Of a DNA stretch of 64,000 nucleotides, positions 62,564 through 64,000 are shown one piece after another; positions within the stretch are counted from its first letter, which is position 1, and every line of letters starts with the position of its first letter. Where the stretch lies: assembly GCA_004211785.1 (NCBI GenBank), contig SHBX01000004.1:1-64000 (forward strand). The letters run 5' to 3'. A program made the translations under genes and the position numbers. Source of the DNA: Winogradskyella sp. Lineage in GTDB: Bacteria; Bacteroidota; Bacteroidia; Flavobacteriales; Flavobacteriaceae. The notes beneath the pieces were generated by a model. It was not told the DNA's origin. It saw nothing but the letters and a program-made list of their open reading frames with translations, and did no database searches.

Positions 62564-63871
62564 ATGAAATCTTACAAATGCTTACTACTGATCTTCTTTT
62601 TCTCTGTATTATCATGCAATAGTGATAATTCTCCAACTTTAGTAAACATTCCTGAAAATACCGATACTAACATACTATTAATCATTGCTGATGATATGGG
62701 CTTGGACGCAACGCCTAACTACAATATAGGAAGTGTAAAACCAAATATGCCTAATCTAGAATCTCTAATGAATACTGGTATTAGATTTAATAACTTTTGG
62801 TCCAATCCTACTTGTACACCAACAAGAGGCAGTATTATTACTGGCAAATACGGATTTAGAACTGGTGTAACTGAGGTTGGAGATGTTATGCCGCTCTCTG
62901 AAATTTCTTTACAATCACATTTAGATAATACAAGTACTGGTTATAGCCATGCTGTGATTGGAAAATGGCATTTGGCGAATAATGATGCCAGCCACCCAAC
63001 AAATCTTGGTGTAGGATATTATGCTGGTTTATTAAGTGGTGGTGTACAATCCTATACCAGCTGGAATTTTACAGAAAATGGTCAGACTAACAATTCAACC
63101 GAGTACACCACAACAAAATTTACAGATTTAGCTATAGATTGGGTTGACCAACAAACCCAACCTTGGTTTTTATGGCTAGCTTATAATGCACCTCATACCC
63201 CATTTCATTTACCACCAAGTAATTTACACAGTCAAGGAAATTTACCTACTGATCAAGCAAGTATTGATGCCAATCCATTGCCTTACTACATGGCTATGCT
63301 TGAAGCTATGGATACAGAGATAGGGCGTCTGCTTAGTTCTATGAGTAATGCCGAAAGAGAAAATACTGTTATAATTTTTATTGGCGATAATGGTACGCCT
63401 GGTCAAACAGTACAAGATTATTTAAGCTCAAGAGCAAAGGGTTCTATTTTTAATGGCGGTGTTAATGTGCCAATGGTAATCTCTGGAAAAAATGTTACGC
63501 GAATAAATGCTGTTGAGGAGGCTTTAATAAACTCAACTGACTTATTTGCAACTATCTCAGAATTAGCTGGAAACTCTACTGCTGAAATAAATGACAGCAA
63601 AAGTTTTAAAGACCTGTTAACTACAACAAATGTAGATACTAGAGACTACATCTATGCCGAAAGAGGACCAACTGGAGCACAAGATTATACGATTAGAAAT
63701 TCTACACACAAGTATATGTACTTTAATAATGGTAATGAACGTTTGTTTAACCTTAGTCAAGATGCATTTGAGAACACAAACCTATTAAATGCAAGCCAAT
63801 TACCACTTAGTCAAAATGATAGTAATGCTCTAAACGAATTAATTAATAGGTTAAATGAAATAAGAAATTAA
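62564..63871 (+). CDS. Sulfatase-family lipoprotein
   Basis: 435 aa. Lipobox cysteine C18 (FFFSVLSCNSDN), so it is envelope-anchored. The sulfatase signature C84-T-P-T-R88 (cysteine converted to formylglycine by a separate maturase) and metal-binding D43-D44 in IIADDMG are visible, with IGKWHLAN and FIGDNGTPG. Marine flavobacteria use such enzymes on algal sulfated sugars; the substrate here is not known. Shorter than many sulfatases. No maturase nearby. Confidence 0.9.
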   Translation: MKSYKCLLLIFFFSVLSCNSDNSPTLVNIPENTDTNILLIIADDMGLDATPNYNIGSVKPNMPNLESLMNTGIRFNNFWSNPTCTPTRGSIITGKYGFRTGVTEVGDVMPLSEISLQSHLDNTSTGYSHAVIGKWHLANNDASHPTNLGVGYYAGLLSGGVQSYTSWNFTENGQTNNSTEYTTTKFTDLAIDWVDQQTQPWFLWLAYNAPHTPFHLPPSNLHSQGNLPTDQASIDANPLPYYMAMLEAMDTEIGRLLSSMSNAERENTVIIFIGDNGTPGQTVQDYLSSRAKGSIFNGGVNVPMVISGKNVTRINAVEEALINSTDLFATISELAGNSTAEINDSKSFKDLLTTTNVDTRDYIYAERGPTGAQDYTIRNSTHKYMYFNNGNERLFNLSQDAFENTNLLNASQLPLSQNDSNALNELINRLNEIRN

Positions 63872-63875
63872 ACTC

Positions 63876-64000
63876 CTATTCTTCTTTTTCATGTGCTTCT
63901 ATATCTTTTGTTAGATCCAGTTTTCGAAGTGGTTTATTTCTAAAATTCATAACTGTTACTACGACCAGAGTTACAGAGCCTCCAAGAATAACAGCTAATG
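63876..64000 (-). CDS. C-terminus of a membrane protein (cut by right edge)
   Basis: Minus-strand frame open from the window edge to a stop at 63876-63878. The visible residues are LAVILGGSVTLVVVTVMNFR (membrane span), then a charged tail with NKPLRK and ending EAHEKEE. The family cannot be told from this much. It is convergent with the sulfatase gene, four bases from its stop. Confidence 0.5.
   Translation of the reverse strand, partial: LAVILGGSVTLVVVTVMNFRNKPLRKLDLTKDIEAHEKEE

Overview
The window reads as chromosomal DNA of a marine-type member of the Flavobacteriaceae (phylum Bacteroidota). The evidence is consistent throughout: AT-rich coding sequence, promoters of the Bacteroidota type (-33 TTG/TTTG and -7 TAnnTTTG), many lipoproteins with acidic residues right after the lipobox cysteine, type IX secretion parts (a PorP/SprF protein and a type A sorting domain), and Bacteroidota-only families such as DUF2480, DUF3078 and IPExxxVDY. 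The genus cannot be fixed from the sequence; Winogradskyella or Psychroserpens-like relatives are plausible. Nearly all of it is core genome; no integrase, transposase or phage gene was seen.

Layout. 1-3.2 kb: the end of a membrane protein, then a large orphan gene that joins a nuclease-like domain, a macro-like domain and a KAP P-loop NTPase with two membrane helices (a candidate defence gene). 3.2-10.8 kb: aspartate kinase and a divergent ACT-domain protein, BrnQ, a serine hydrolase, an alpha/beta hydrolase, two small putative metal-binding paralogues and ThiL. 10.9-15.7 kb: a four-gene lipoprotein operon containing an MbnP-like and an MbnH/MauG-like dihaem protein, together with a choice-of-anchor-B protein and a beta-propeller. 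15.8-27.3 kb: a third small putative metal-binding paralogue, then the SUF iron-sulfur assembly genes (sufA-B-x-y-C-D-S, then an M43 protease and an unknown lipoprotein, then sufE-DUF59) running into HMG-CoA synthase and DUF2480.

27.4-35.7 kb: DUF3078 protein, HflX, an EEP-family phosphohydrolase, PorP/SprF, CYTH, DNA polymerase IV, VOC, a TolB-like lipoprotein and a T9SS cargo protein. 35.7-40.2 kb (minus strand): acpP-fabF-rnc, then IPExxxVDY-pyk. 40.4-45.3 kb: purN, RNase H, START protein, PfkB kinase and a long PurF-like protein. 45.3-45.75 kb is a gene-poor gap that holds two tandem copies of a roughly 70-nt small RNA gene. 45.8-57.5 kb: superoxide dismutase, an AddA/AddB-like nuclease-helicase pair split by kbl and two tandem OmpA/thrombospondin-3 porins, and a hydrolase. 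57.5-64 kb: tRNA-Ala(GGC), a universal stress protein, GNAT, MATE, a 33-residue membrane protein, QueD, LpxH, a dehalogenase-fold hydrolase, a sulfatase and a gene cut by the right edge.

The most interesting items are the three-domain KAP gene, the tandem small RNA genes, the MbnP/MbnH-like operon, and three small proteins sharing an exact C-x4-H-x16-C-x2-C spacing. Family names were assigned by reading motifs; no database search was run.
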